Positions 51,791-62,784 of a DNA stretch of 64,000 nucleotides are shown here, in pieces. The position numbers and the translations under genes are program-made. The notes under the pieces were generated by a model. The model saw nothing but the letters and a program-made list of their open reading frames with translations, did not search any database and was not told where the DNA came from. Every line of letters starts with the position of its first letter. The stretch's first letter is position 1. Source of the DNA: Pisaster brevispinus (Eukaryota; Echinodermata; Asteroidea; Forcipulatida; Asteriidae); contig JAMKCF010000020.1 of the NCBI GenBank assembly GCA_023634235.1, forward strand, positions 9,982,001-10,046,000. Reading direction: 5' to 3'.

Positions 51791-53985
51791 CATTCAACCT
51801 TATACCGCCGCATAACCAGGGATTACACCCAAGTTTATGGTACAATTTGGGAATTGTAATGGGTTTTCCTTGATGATCACAATCCTTGTTTCAACAAAAT
51901 TGTATTTAATTGCCAACCTTCATTTAAAGAAAGAACTGAAGGTACTAAAATTCACTTATTCTCACCATAGGTAACTTTAGCCAAGTGTACACGCACACAC
52001 AAAAATGCACTCAGCCTGATGAGCACAAAAGCCATTTGTTTATAAAGCTGTAGCTGTGTCCATGTTCATCCTCCATAGCCAAGCGTGTAATAGCACTCTG
52101 CACAAATGACTTCAATCTTGCTCAAAATACCCGGCTATCAGACAAACATTCCACGCCTTGTATGATCACTGCATCATCGACTGACCAAACTTCATTAGTA
52201 TTGTAGTCTGTACACTCGAGTAAGGAAACTTGGACATGCACAGACATGGTTGTGAAGTTTGTCATGTTTGTCTTAGATCCAGGTACTTATTAGCTTCCTC
52301 TTGTAGCATTAGTGTGGGGTGCAATTGGTTGGAAAAAAAATTGGATCTTGCCAATGGTGGTAAAATAAAATTGAGGTTTACTTTTATGAGATCCTTTCAA
52401 AATGGAATGAAAAGATCCGAAATGCCAAACACATTCAGAGCCGCCGTCAAAAAAGTGTTTGAGAATCCAGATTGCACTTTGAAGGTTGGGTCATCATTTG
52501 GTTTTTGTCAACGACTCAATGTAATGCTTATTTATAGGCACACTTATAAAGAAAGATACAATGCAAGTCACCTGTGAAAGTTTCACCTGAGCACAGGGTC
52601 TATCTTGCTGAGAGAACAGGGCAAAACTGTCACTGTATTTTCACACAAACGTTGATTCCATCCACATTATGGAGGTGATGGTGGGTATCAACCGCGTCTC
52701 TGGCCGCAGCATTCGAGGATGGACACCAAGCCTCAGAAATCTAGCAAACAGTTCTTGCATAAATTAATTCACAGATTCAAATGCTTTTATCAATTTCTAA
52801 CTAATGGGGGCATTTCAGACAAAACAAGTTTGCAGGATGCTTATATTACCATTACCATCTTTATAACAAGTAAGCTTTCGGATAAAAATTACATAATTTT
52901 TTGGGGGGGTCATTGGCAAACAATGACCCCTACCTTCAAGAAAGTAAGATCGAGAATCTTGCAGGTTTTTTTTACTGATCTCTTTGGGGGTTTTTCTTAT
53001 ATGAAAGGGAACTTAATAAGTTAGAAAGTTTTCATTTATTTTCCTCTATGAAGCTTTTATGTCAAGATAATGGACCTTGCACTTGTCAATAACAGTCGCC
53101 TGCAATCGGTTATGTCAAAACAATTCGGGAACGAAAGGGTACAACAAATTTCTATGAAAATAAGTGATGTTTATAATGCCTATATTGTTTGGTAAGTGTG
53201 TAATAACTTGCACTGATTGTCATGTATTATGTGTTTTATTATGACACGGTTAATTCATGTGTACTAACAATATGATGAGCCTTGGGTCGTCACAAAAGCC
53301 AATTTGTCCAGGTAACTTGTAGGCAACCTGTGTGTACTGTACAACAAGGAGCTATATTTGTGGAGATTGCCTGGAACAAGCTGCCAGTAAATTGCCTTGT
53401 GTGGCATGGCCAGTATGTCTTGATGTAGTGAAATTAGTATTGATATGTCGATGAATGGTGTGGGATTTTGAAATATGATGCGATTAAGCTAATTGAGACT
53501 TTTGTCGGAAATATCAGCATGGAGAAACAAGCCAATGAAACTGGCCAACAGGGGTGAAATTTTCAAAAGTATTTGTTTTGTAAATTTAAATGCCAATTCA
53601 AATATATCCGATTTTTATATTGGCAACTTCCTTTCTGATAAATAACATCAAAAAGGGGTTAAAATTAGCATTCAAAGAAAATGTGCCGATGTATTTTCAA
53701 TAAACAAACCCTTTTCTCAGTTTCATTCTCTCGCATCTCTTGGTGTTTTTACTTCCACAACTTTTGAACCAAAGGTGATATCAACATGGGTTTTTTAACA
53801 GCATTAGATTATACTCTTTATTAAAAAAAATCAAAATGACCTGGGTCGACAAACAACTCTTTTTGCTTGATCGCATCACAAATGTATACATTTAAATGGG
53901 ATACTAAATCTGTAATTATATGTTGCAATCTAATCGCAATTTGAGAAATTTGTTCTGAGTCTATTATTATGAATTCATTTTATCA
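51791..53985. other. no gene recognised; intergenic
   Basis: Some phrases (gatccgaaatgccaaacac, aaaaaagtgtttgag at about 52415-52460) are shared with 40375-40430 in the same orientation, marking a diverged repeat. ORFs at 52230-52577 and 52719-53024 show no domains. Confidence 0.4.
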
Positions 53986-53989
53986 CACG

Positions 53990-54519
53990 GGGTGGTGGTG
54001 GTTGGACCACTGACCGGACGTCTCCAGCCCCTGGCTCTCCCCTCTTGTGGGGAACTTCTGAGTTCAGGAACACCTCCATTTCAGTGGCTAAAGTGATGGC
54101 CTCGGTTAGAGGCTTTGCCTTCTTCGAGAAAATGTGACACTTTCCAATACCGTGTAGCTATTCAATACCAATCATTTCATGGATCGACGGTGGTGACTGA
54201 TGGACTCCTTTTGTCCACTTGTACGCATCGATAACTGGGCTCAGTTCATTGGAATTTGGGCTAAGACTCAGGATTGCTGCTCAAAATACACCAGGATGGT
54301 GGCGAATTCTTTGCGAGAGTTGAGTGCCATGTTTGCCAAAGCTTCTTGGGCTGTTCCTCTCAGATGGGAGGCTGTCACTAGCTCTTTCTCCTTCTTGCTC
54401 CACTGGTTGACCATTGTGATGCTCTCAAAATTGATCAAGTAGTCCCAAGAAAAAACTGCATCAAGCTGGTCTTGGAGCTTCATCGGCTTTGGTTGACGTA
54501 GACACTGGTGTAGGGGCAT
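53990..54519 (-). pseudogene. decayed Ty3/gypsy-type gag fragment
   Basis: On the minus strand the frame 54519-54268 reads ...FSWDYLINFESITMVNQWSK, then LRGTAQEALANM and FATILVYFEQQS: the W..yl..Fe......W......L...L.G.A..........f..l...f pattern of gag capsid proteins. After the stop at about 54268 further gag-like words appear with more stops (LTEAITLATEME near 54095), so it is a broken copy. It is unrelated in sequence to the gag of the intact element at 56.4 kb. Confidence 0.5.
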
Positions 54520-54694
54520 TCAGGGGTTCGGCCTTCTACTGGCATCGTGGGGCTCCACACCAGTACACCCTACCTCCTTCTTCAGCAACTGTTGTGGGGG
54601 GACTCATGCGAGTGCGTGATTGGTTCATGGGTGCCATCCTTTGCAGCTTTGCCTCATCATGTTTACTTGCTGGGCGATGTAAGACTTTACCTCA

Positions 54695-55000
54695 TAACCT
54701 TGTGCAGGGCAGAACCGAGTCCAGAGCTTCGCTTCATATCTTCCTGCAGTGTGGAGCCAGTTCCTGGGGCCTGCCTTGTAGCCTTGTGCATGCAGAGCTG
54801 GCTTCACTCCATAGAGTTGTGCAGTGCGAAGCTGATCTCTTTGCTTTGCTCCTCAGGGTTGTGCAGTGTGGAGCCAATCTCCGGCTATGCTCCATGATCG
54901 TATCTGCAGTATGGAGCCAATCTCCGGCTCTGCTCCATAGGGTTGTGCAGTGCTGAGCTGATCTCCGGGCTCCATTCTTTTGGGTTGTGCAGTGTGAGCC
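54695..55000. repeat. 42-bp tandem repeat, about seven units
   Basis: gttgtgcagtg-like starts fall near 54699, 54741, 54783, 54816, 54858, 54900, 54942 and 54984, each followed by gagccaatctccggctctgc-like text. The 14-codon period leaves all frames open, which explains the overlapping ORFs on both strands (HCTTLWS repeats on the minus strand). It may be a coding repeat of the decayed retroelement. Confidence 0.7.
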
Positions 55001-56010
55001 GATCAAAGGGAGGAGGAATTAGAACAGCCCTCAGTTGTTTCATTGGATCCGGGAAGGATGTCCTTGCCACCAAACCTGACCAGGCAGCCTCAGAGCAGGA
55101 GCACAGTGGGCACCACCCTGAGAAGCCCCCCTACCAGTGGAGATAGAGGACCAACACTGTGACATGCCCCACATGAAGCAGCCCTAGACACTGCCAGTAC
55201 CAAGAGTCACAGGACTGCCCTACTGGAGGAACCCTGGGTGGAAGGGGACCTGTTCATCGGGAACAGTCTGTGACACCCCCTTCCCTGGCACTGTAGTCCA
55301 ATGCCACCTCTCACATGGAAGGAGTCAGCCAGCTTGCCCCCCCCCCCCCCCCCGCCACTTCTTATGGAATGTGGGTTATTGTAACGACTGCCTTGGGGTA
55401 CCGTCATGACACCACCCAACAGATCTCGCTTGACAACCACCACCACTGAGGGAGTGTTGGCAGTGTCGGTCAACTGGAACGTGAAAATGTGTTTGGAGGT
55501 TCAGCTTTGTGTACACAGCTGGGATGAGTGGCGACTGGAGTATGTGGGCCTTTGAACTGACACTCATAGTTGCTGGCTGTTGCAGTACTGGGTGATCTAC
55601 ACATACAAGGTGCCAGGAAGAATTGCTACAAAGTTACGACGGTCGACGACACAATAGTATTTTGTAGATAGGCGTACGCCAACTAGTCGTCTCTTGGGGG
55701 CTGCTACCATCCGGAGGGCCCCACCTGTCTATCCAAAACTTATCCTCCTGACACCATTTTCCCATCAATCTGGGACAGCCTATTCAGAGAGATGGAGATC
55801 CAATGACGACCCCCCCCCCCCTCCCACCATAGACATCCATTATTGCTGTTTTGGTTTTTCTCAATGATTGTTAAGGACCGCATCTCTGGTGAGGGCGTGG
55901 CACTCGCCTGCTTTTAGGACAAGTAGAGTTCTTAGAGGGAGCAGTGTAGCTCCGCTGTTGAAGCCTCAGCTGGGGACCCCTGCCGAAGGATCTGGCAACC
56001 CGTTCGCTTG
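55001..56010. other. no intact gene; possibly remnant retroelement DNA
   Basis: GC-richer than the surroundings, with C-runs (55338-55354, 55809-55821). Minus-strand frames at 55207-55567 have no recognised domain. It may be the remainder of the older retroelement into which the young LTR element inserted. Confidence 0.3.
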
Positions 56011-56015
56011 GGAGG

Positions 56016-56188
56016 TGTCACATTCACACATGCATACATACAGGACTAGCGCCCTCTAGAGTTCAACCCCTCACTCGTGTACCTTTCCATCAACATGGCT
56101 GCCAAGTGTTAACATGATTAAAACTACCAAAGTTCATGACATAAGCTGAGTCCCTCTCTCTCTCTAAATGCCAGCAGGAGGCATTACA
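56016..56188 (+). repeat. 5' LTR of the Ty3/gypsy element
   Basis: Starts tgtcacattcacac and ends ggaggcattaca (TG...CA). It contains a CT microsatellite (ccctctctctctct). 172 of 173 bases match the 3' LTR. Confidence 0.95.
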
Positions 56189-56373
56189 TGGTGGCAGCGG
56201 TAAACTGAAGACTTATGTGAGTAGTAAAACGAGGTCATCAAGTAAATAAAAGTGTGATTTTCTTGCCGTTTTTGCTCACGTAATTTTAACGTTGAAAACT
56301 GAACTGAGAACTATATACTATACTGTATACAATACATTACAATGGCGTTCAGCTCTGCAGTCTCAGCCCCCAG

Positions 56374-57030
56374 ATGGACTGGGAAGCGCCAGATATTGTG
56401 GCAACGTTCTCCAGGTTCAAACAAAAGTGTGAACTAATGTTTTCCAGCGTACTCAAAACTGCTAATGATGAAGAGAGAGCAAGTTATCTCCTCCTATGGG
56501 TAGGAGAACAAGGCCTAGATAAATACAATAGCTGGACCTTTGAAGAAGAGGAAGACAGGAAAAAGCCAGATAAGCTACTGTCCCGCTTCCAGCAACACTT
56601 GGAACCAAGGTCAAACCATCGAATCTACCGATACAAATTGCAAGACATGAGACAAAATGTCGATGAGGCAGCTGATGATTTTGTGACAAAGATGAAAGCC
56701 ATAGCTGTCAAATGCAAATACAGAGACGACAAAGAAATGGAAGATCGTCTTGCTGACCAATTGATCTGGGGTTCGTCACACAAAGACGTACAAAAAGTGC
56801 TGATTGGAAGGGACGAGAAACTAACACTGAATGATGCCATCGACGTTGCTCGAAGCCATGAAGCAACTACCAATCAACTCAAGTCCCTACCAGAATCAAG
56901 CCGCAACACTAACACAGCCGGCACGACTGAAAAGTCTATACATGCATCACGCACAACCAGATCAAGACAGACAGGAAAAGGAAAAAAAACCAGCCTACAT
57001 GCTACAATTGCGGCCGAGTGCACGAGCTAG
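56374..57030 (+). CDS. gag polyprotein of the Ty3/gypsy element, 218 aa
   Basis: Structural capsid protein of the retroelement. Starts at the ATG 56374; MDWEAPDIVATFSRFKQKCE opens a capsid-like helical region, followed by LLLWVGEQGLDKYNSW and a Lys/Glu-rich stretch. An earlier ATG at 56342 lies in a different frame and is cut short, so the true start may be upstream with a one-base change between. The zinc-knuckle region does not lie in this frame but in the pol frame, reached by a -1 shift at the A-run 56982-56989. The gag frame ends 13 bases inside the annotated pol frame. Confidence 0.8.
   Translation: MDWEAPDIVATFSRFKQKCELMFSSVLKTANDEERASYLLLWVGEQGLDKYNSWTFEEEEDRKKPDKLLSRFQQHLEPRSNHRIYRYKLQDMRQNVDEAADDFVTKMKAIAVKCKYRDDKEMEDRLADQLIWGSSHKDVQKVLIGRDEKLTLNDAIDVARSHEATTNQLKSLPESSRNTNTAGTTEKSIHASRTTRSRQTGKGKKTSLHATIAAECTS
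56982..56989 (+). promoter_or_regulatory. candidate -1 ribosomal frameshift site (A-run) between gag and pol
   Basis: In the gag frame the codons read ggA AAA AAA, i.e. an A AAA AAA slippery heptamer at 56982-56988. A -1 slip enters the frame that encodes two zinc knuckles and then pol. A simple one-base indel in the A-run is the alternative. Confidence 0.45.
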
Positions 57031-59963
57031 TACCAAAGAGCAACTGTCCTGCATATGGCAGCACATGCCGAAACTGTGGGAAAGACAATCACTGGCAATC
57101 AGTATGCAAGTCTGGGAAACCCCCAAAGCGCAAACCTCGTCCCAAATCTCCACACAGACGAGTGCATTACCTTGACGAGGATGAAATTGTTGATGAATAC
57201 CTCACCATTGGCACCATAGAAGTCAGTAGTATTGGCTCGTCCGATGACACTAGAGATGAAGTTTATGCAAAGATACGTATAAACCAGAAGAGCAGAAGAC
57301 CAATAATGCTCCGATGCAAAGTAGACACTGGTGCACAGAGTAATCTTTTGCCAGTCCATCTATTCCGCATTATTTTTCCAGAGAAATTGGACAGTAACGG
57401 AAATCCAGAGCCCAGCACTCTGGAAAATAGCAAGATGGCACTCACTGCATATGGCGGATCTAAAATCAAACAACTGGGCACAGTGAAAATTCCCTGCATG
57501 TACAACGACACAAAGCACAACTGCGTTTTCCACGTCACTGATGCAGCAGGGCCAGCAATCCTTGGCCTAAAGACATGCCAAGCCCTGAACATGATAACAC
57601 TTCACTGTGCAGTGGAAACGAAACCTGTGGTAGAGACCGTCAAAACTGAGCAAAAGAACAATCCTGTCCAACAACAACAGGAAAAGCTCACGAAAGAAAC
57701 ATGTAGCGGTCAACGCGTCCACTTCGCTGACCCATTGGTGACGACAACTGAATCACCAACACCACATCGTTCTCCAAAATACATCCACAGGAATACACCA
57801 CTGCTCGAGAGGCCGAATATCGAGAGTAAATCTGAACTCCTCGAAATGTATCCCGACTGCTTTGATGGCACTGTTGGCTGCTTTGAGAACTTCAAATATC
57901 ATATCACTCTCGATCCGGAAGCCAGACCGGTTATACACCCACCACGTAGGGTCCCCTTGGAGATCAGAGACAAACTCAAGGGAGAGTTAGATGAGATGGA
58001 ATCCAAGGCCATTATCATGAAAGTTTCCAAGCCAACAGACTGGGTTAACTCACTGGTGATACGTGAGAAAGTCAACGGCCGACTGCGCCTATGTCTAGAT
58101 CCCAAGGACCTCAACCGGGCCATCAAAAGAGATCACTACCCTGTGCCTACTCTCGAAGAAATCACACCTAAGCTATCCGGTGCTACAATGTTTAGCAAGC
58201 TTGATGCCAGAAACGGCTATTGGAATGTCGAGTTAGATGAACAATCTACATACCTCACCACATTCAACACCCCTTTTGGCCGATACCGATTCTTGAGAAT
58301 GCCTTTTGGTCTCAGGATGAGTCAGGATGTATTTCAGCAGAAGATAGATGAAACCTATCGTGGCTGTAGAGGCACTGTGGGCATCGCTGACGATATCCAA
58401 GTATTCGGCAAAAGTGCACGAGACCATGACATACACCTTCATGAAGCGATGGAACACACCAGACGTGCAGGTATTAAGTTGAATGCCGAAAAATGCATCA
58501 TCAAAACGACTGAATGTAGTTTTTTTGGACTGATATACTCACCCGATGGAGTGAGGCCAAATCCAGATAAAGTGAAGGCAGTTGAAATGATGCAGCCCCC
58601 AGGTGATAGAAAACAACTGCGAACCTTCCTAGGGCTGGTAAACTACATGGGCCCATTCATCCCTCAATTAGCTGAACACTCCGCATCACTGCGGGAACTC
58701 CTTCGTGAGGACGTCGAGTATATTTGGTCTCCATCGCACACAAAAGTGTTCAACTCCATCAAAGCTCTGATAGCATCAGACACCACTCTCGCTTACTACG
58801 ATCAGAAGCAGCCTGTAATACTGCAGGTTGACGCATCAACCAGAGGACTAGGAGCCACCCTGGTACAAAAAGGTCGTCCAATAGCATTTGCATCAAAAGC
58901 TCTCACACCAGCAGAGACACGATATGCAAACATAGAGAGAGAACTATTAGCAGTCCTATACGGATGTGAGAAGTTTCATACTTACCTGTATGGCAGACGA
59001 TTCCTTGTGGAAAGTGACCACCGCCCACTCCAACATATCCACAAGAAGAACTTAATGCAGGCCCCACCTCGACTTCAGCGCATACTTCTGCGTCTACAGG
59101 CTTACGATATTGAAATACGTTACAAGCCTGGTAAAGAGATGGTCGTTGCGGATGCACTCTCAAGACTCTCCCCTGTGGAAAAGCATGAGATACCAGAGAT
59201 GAAAGTCCGTATACACCATGTCGTGAGTGTGACACCAACAAAGTTGGAGCTGATAAGGCAGGAAACAGCCACAGACATGACCCTCCAGCTGCTGAAACAA
59301 CAAGTCACAGACGGCTGGCCTGACAGCATCAAGAAAATTCAACGCTCCATCAGACCATACTGGTCAGTCCGAGATGACATAGCTATAGAAGACGGCACAG
59401 TCCTGGTTGGCAGTAGAATCGTGATTCCAAATTCAGTGCGACAGAACATACTACAACAGATCCACAGCGGTCACCAGGGCATTGACAAGTGTAAGCTGCG
59501 TGCAAAATCTTGTGTCTACTGGCCAGGTATATACAAAGACATCGACAATATGGTGACAACTTGCCATGCATGCCAGAAATACCAGCGTTCTCAACAGCGT
59601 GAACCAATGATCAGTATGGAAGTCCCACCTCGTCCATGGCACACCCTGGGAGCTGACCTCTTCAACCATGACAAGGTCTGGTACCTGATCATTGCGGATT
59701 ATTACTCAAAATTTCCGTTTATCCGCAAACTTGATAACCTCACCGCCAGCACCATCACAAGAGTTTCACGTGTGCTCTTCGCCGAACAAGGCATCCCAGA
59801 GGTTATCGTATGTGACAATGGCACGCAGTTCACCTCTTCCCAATTCCGAGCCCTAGCACAGCAGTACGGTTTTCGGATTCAGACTTCTTCACCCTACTAC
59901 CCCAGAGGTCATGGATTCATCGAAAGACACATCCAAACAGTGAAGAGATTCCTCACCAAATGA
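57018..59963 (+). CDS. pol polyprotein of the Ty3/gypsy element: protease, RT, RNase H, integrase (981 aa to a premature TGA)
   Basis: The annotated start is the first ATG; the frame is open further upstream into the zinc-knuckle region. In order (residues from 57018): CCHC knuckle CRNCGKDNHWQSVC (17-30), protease DTGA (103-106), RT with D396 (FSKLDARNG) and IADD (456-459), RNase H D605, E640 and D667, integrase H816, H819, C849 and C852, then catalytic D880, D933 and E969 (35 residues between the last two). All catalytic residues are present. The YxDD box reads IADD, a variant seen in some Metaviridae. Translation stops at TGA 59961-59963, but the same frame stays open to 60497. Confidence 0.93.
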   Translation: MHELVPKSNCPAYGSTCRNCGKDNHWQSVCKSGKPPKRKPRPKSPHRRVHYLDEDEIVDEYLTIGTIEVSSIGSSDDTRDEVYAKIRINQKSRRPIMLRCKVDTGAQSNLLPVHLFRIIFPEKLDSNGNPEPSTLENSKMALTAYGGSKIKQLGTVKIPCMYNDTKHNCVFHVTDAAGPAILGLKTCQALNMITLHCAVETKPVVETVKTEQKNNPVQQQQEKLTKETCSGQRVHFADPLVTTTESPTPHRSPKYIHRNTPLLERPNIESKSELLEMYPDCFDGTVGCFENFKYHITLDPEARPVIHPPRRVPLEIRDKLKGELDEMESKAIIMKVSKPTDWVNSLVIREKVNGRLRLCLDPKDLNRAIKRDHYPVPTLEEITPKLSGATMFSKLDARNGYWNVELDEQSTYLTTFNTPFGRYRFLRMPFGLRMSQDVFQQKIDETYRGCRGTVGIADDIQVFGKSARDHDIHLHEAMEHTRRAGIKLNAEKCIIKTTECSFFGLIYSPDGVRPNPDKVKAVEMMQPPGDRKQLRTFLGLVNYMGPFIPQLAEHSASLRELLREDVEYIWSPSHTKVFNSIKALIASDTTLAYYDQKQPVILQVDASTRGLGATLVQKGRPIAFASKALTPAETRYANIERELLAVLYGCEKFHTYLYGRRFLVESDHRPLQHIHKKNLMQAPPRLQRILLRLQAYDIEIRYKPGKEMVVADALSRLSPVEKHEIPEMKVRIHHVVSVTPTKLELIRQETATDMTLQLLKQQVTDGWPDSIKKIQRSIRPYWSVRDDIAIEDGTVLVGSRIVIPNSVRQNILQQIHSGHQGIDKCKLRAKSCVYWPGIYKDIDNMVTTCHACQKYQRSQQREPMISMEVPPRPWHTLGADLFNHDKVWYLIIADYYSKFPFIRKLDNLTASTITRVSRVLFAEQGIPEVIVCDNGTQFTSSQFRALAQQYGFRIQTSSPYYPRGHGFIERHIQTVKRFLTK

Positions 59964-60497
59964 CGAGAGTCAGGGGACGATCCCAACTTAGCCCTCCTAA
60001 CTCTCCGTGCCACTCCACTCAAGTCAAACCTGGCATCCCCTGCTGAGCTACTGAATAGACGGAAGTACAAGACGACACTACCTTCAGTACATCACCCCCC
60101 ACCAGATCGTGATGATGTGCGTGAAAGACTGCAGGCAGACCAGTCTTCAGAAACTAAATACTACAACAGACGCTCTATCAGTACCCCAATCCAAGAACTC
60201 CTCAACGACCAACCCATCTACATCCAAAATCCGATTAACAAAACCTGGAGCCAAGGTAGAGTCGTGAGCAAATCAACTACTCCTCGATCCTACAATGTGG
60301 AAACAGAAAGTGGAAGTCAGCTCAGACGAAACAGGATTCATCTGCGACCAGCTCCTCTGAGATCTACCACACCAACTCCTGATCGCAATGCTCCTTCAAA
60401 ACCCCAGAGCAGACCACTTTCTAACCGCCCCTCAGGAACGCAGACAGTGACCCGATCAGGCAGAAGAGTCAACAAGCCAAACAGACTTGATTTGTAA
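59964..60497 (+). pseudogene. C-terminal part of the gypsy integrase, beyond the in-frame stop
   Basis: In frame with pol and open to a TAA at 60495-60497. It continues the integrase family pattern (PNLALLTLRATPLKSNLASP, then AELLNRRKYKT), followed by a basic DNA-binding-like tail with SGRRVNKPNRLDL. Separated from the main frame only by the single TGA, it shows that the element was intact very recently. Confidence 0.85.
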
Positions 60498-60730
60498 CAA
60501 CATACCATCATGTGACTAAACAAAACAAATACACACACAAACAGACACACAGTCATACAACAAAGAACAGTTTAATTTGAAAGTTTAATCAACCTGGACT
60601 CTTATAAACAGAACAATGTTTTTCTTGAGGACTGCACTTTCGAAGGAATAACTGGATTAATGAACGTTTGATTTAAGTGATTTTAGATTAATCTTCATTT
60701 CCATTGTATTAATCTTTAAAGAAGAGGGGA

Positions 60731-60903
60731 TGTCACATTCACACATGCATACATACAGGACTAGCGCCCTCTAGAGTTCAACCCCTCACTCATGTACCTT
60801 TCCATCAACATGGCTGCCAAGTGTTAACATGATTAAAACTACCAAAGTTCATGACATAAGCTGAGTCCCTCTCTCTCTCTAAATGCCAGCAGGAGGCATT
60901 ACA
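60731..60903 (+). repeat. 3' LTR of the Ty3/gypsy element
   Basis: Preceded by a purine tract (60718-60730), identical to the 5' LTR except at 60792, and followed by the ggagg target duplication. Confidence 0.95.
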
Positions 60904-61063
60904 GGAGGTGCATCCAATTGTTCTTGTTGTATTGAATCAAGAATGTGAGAATAAATGTTCTCCCCATTGGACACCAGAAAAACGAGAAATTGTGAGAGTG
61001 TGTTTTGTTAGTGCCTTTGAGCCCTTTAAGAGAAGTCTATGCTAAAGAATCTGCTTGTAGAAA

Positions 61064-61430
61064 GGGTTCCACTTGAATGCCAAGATGACTAAAAGCTGTC
61101 ATCAGAAAAGATTAGCTCTCCCATATACTCGCCACAAAAATTTAAGCAAGAACAAATTGATAAAATAAAGTACTGATACTAGAGAAAGATACACTTAAAG
61201 ATTTAAATTGGCAAACACTTGGGTGCCTATTCCAAGATACTTAAAAAATCTCCCATATGCTATGCACACAACACGGGTTCCACTTGAATGCCAAGATGAC
61301 TAAAAACTGTCCTCAGAAAAGCTTAGCCCTCCCATATACTCGCCACAAAAATTTAAGCAAGAACAAATTGATAAAATAGAGTTCTAGTACTAGAGAAAGA
61401 TACCCCATATGCTATGCACACAACATGGGT
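61064..61430. repeat. 211-bp direct duplication, second copy internally deleted
   Basis: gggttccacttgaatgccaa starts at 61064 and 61275. Both copies run through ccatatactcgccacaaaaa and end at ccatatgctatgcacacaac. The second lacks about 55 bp (acttaaagatttaaattggc ... region). Confidence 0.8.
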
Positions 61431-61470
61431 AACCCTATCATTCCTCTCATTGTGTTTGTGTGTGTGAACA

Positions 61471-61690
61471 GGGCCCAATTCAATGGCACTGCTTACCGCC
61501 GAATTCTGCGCTTACAATCATTTCTCCGATTACTGTGCAAGCTAGCTGTGTAAGTGAAGAATGCCTAGTAATGTGGAGTACGCACTCGCACATGCATAAA
61601 TTCCCTGCTTACCTGTGAAATGCGCTTGACGTAAGCGCTGAATTTCCTGGTTCTAGGTGCTGTTTCTTTGCTTACGGTAAGCAGAGCCCC
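61471..61690. mobile_element. MITE family 'GCTTACCG', copy E
   Basis: Starts gggcccaattcaatggcact (then gcttaccg) and ends gcttacggtaagcagagccc. The interior is inverted relative to copies A-D (aatgcctagta, gcgcttgacgtaagcg). Confidence 0.7.
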
Positions 61691-61699
61691 TGGTCAGGC

Positions 61700-62784
61700 A
61701 GTGCCACAGATTGCCATTGCAAAAATTGGCCAGGGTAGAGAACATCTCTTTCGACAGTAGCCGAAATTCCATTGCCGTTGAGCACAGCTGGTGTCTTCTT
61801 CAGTCGACCACTCACATTGAAGCACTTTGGGCAAAGGCTTTTTTTTCCCTTAGTATGTTTGCTCCTCAAAATGCTAGGGTTGGATGTGGCATAGTGAGAT
61901 ATGGGTTGGTTGTCTTGAGAAACACACTGGTTACCAATAACAGGAGGGTTGATAAGGAGTTGGGATTATGTAATTTTGAACCTGTTACTTGTTTTTAGTT
62001 GTCAAAGAAAGTAAGCACAGACCATGCTATCTACTCCACCGCCTCATGAAGCTCAAAACCTCTGTTGAGAATGGAGCTGTCCGGGTCAGCTGTTGAAGTT
62101 CTGATGCATGGTGAACACTTCTTCGTACATCAGATGGGCTTTAGTCACATCACTGCATCAGTAATGGGAGATTTTGTGTGTGGGTTGGCTGGTTGAACTC
62201 TGTGCCTGAAGAAAGCCAGTTACAGTCCTTTAATTAGCAGCTATTGCTAATATTATTATTAAAACAACACACTTTATTTACCAGAAAGATCAATTCTGTA
62301 AATTCTTCATCAGAAAAGGGCAATGATTCCTAATGCTAACCCCAAGCCAACGCTATGCCTGCTGATAAACCATATTGACATCCAGAGTACAGAACCCATG
62401 TACCCACGGAAGCTCATCAAACCCATCAGTAAACTCCCTCCAGCCTCCATTCTCCAACAGACTGTACCTCCAAGCTGATGCACCATTGCTACACTCACAA
62501 ATACAACAAGGTAAAAATCATGTGGTAGTATTTCTGACTGTGTAGAAGTTTTAGCAACTCCATCCAAAAACATGTTTGAGATTCGGTCAGTTTTTGTTTT
62601 ATATGAAATGATGACGCAATTGTTCTAACTGTCGGGAGACTTTGGGATGCCAGATGAGAGAGGACCTTTTTTGCTACATGAGTGCGATTAGATTGATAAG
62701 TTTTTCCCAAGGGTGATTAGTGGTTTAACGATTTGTCAAGAACTTGTCATATACGGATATATTCTGTAATGGATCTGGGGGGTT
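61700..62784. other. no gene recognised
   Basis: The minus-strand frame at 62310-62573 is hydrophobic but has no family motif. The plus-strand text near 62340-62470 is not recognisable as an exon either. Confidence 0.35.

Larger units (their letters stand above)
56016..60903 (+). mobile_element. Ty3/gypsy LTR retrotransposon, 4,888 bp, TSD ggagg, very young
   Basis: Two 173-bp LTRs differ at one base (56077 G, 60792 A). The 5-bp duplication ggagg lies at 56011-56015 and 60904-60908. A primer-binding-like tggtggcagcgg follows the 5' LTR, and a purine tract aaagaagagggga precedes the 3' LTR. The order protease, RT, RNase H, integrase is that of Metaviridae. It lies in the intergenic DNA between the receptor gene and its tandem copy. 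Coding breaks: one in-frame TGA in the integrase region and a gag/pol frame change at an A-run. Confidence 0.95.

Noticed and set aside
54489..54956. Plus ORF of 155 codons at the 42-bp repeat
   Set aside because: The 42-bp period keeps several frames open on both strands at once, and the recognisable gag fragment is on the minus strand.
62310..62573. Hydrophobic minus ORF that could be a membrane helix exon
   Set aside because: No receptor motif, and neither strand gives splice sites in a usable phase; hydrophobicity alone is weak evidence.
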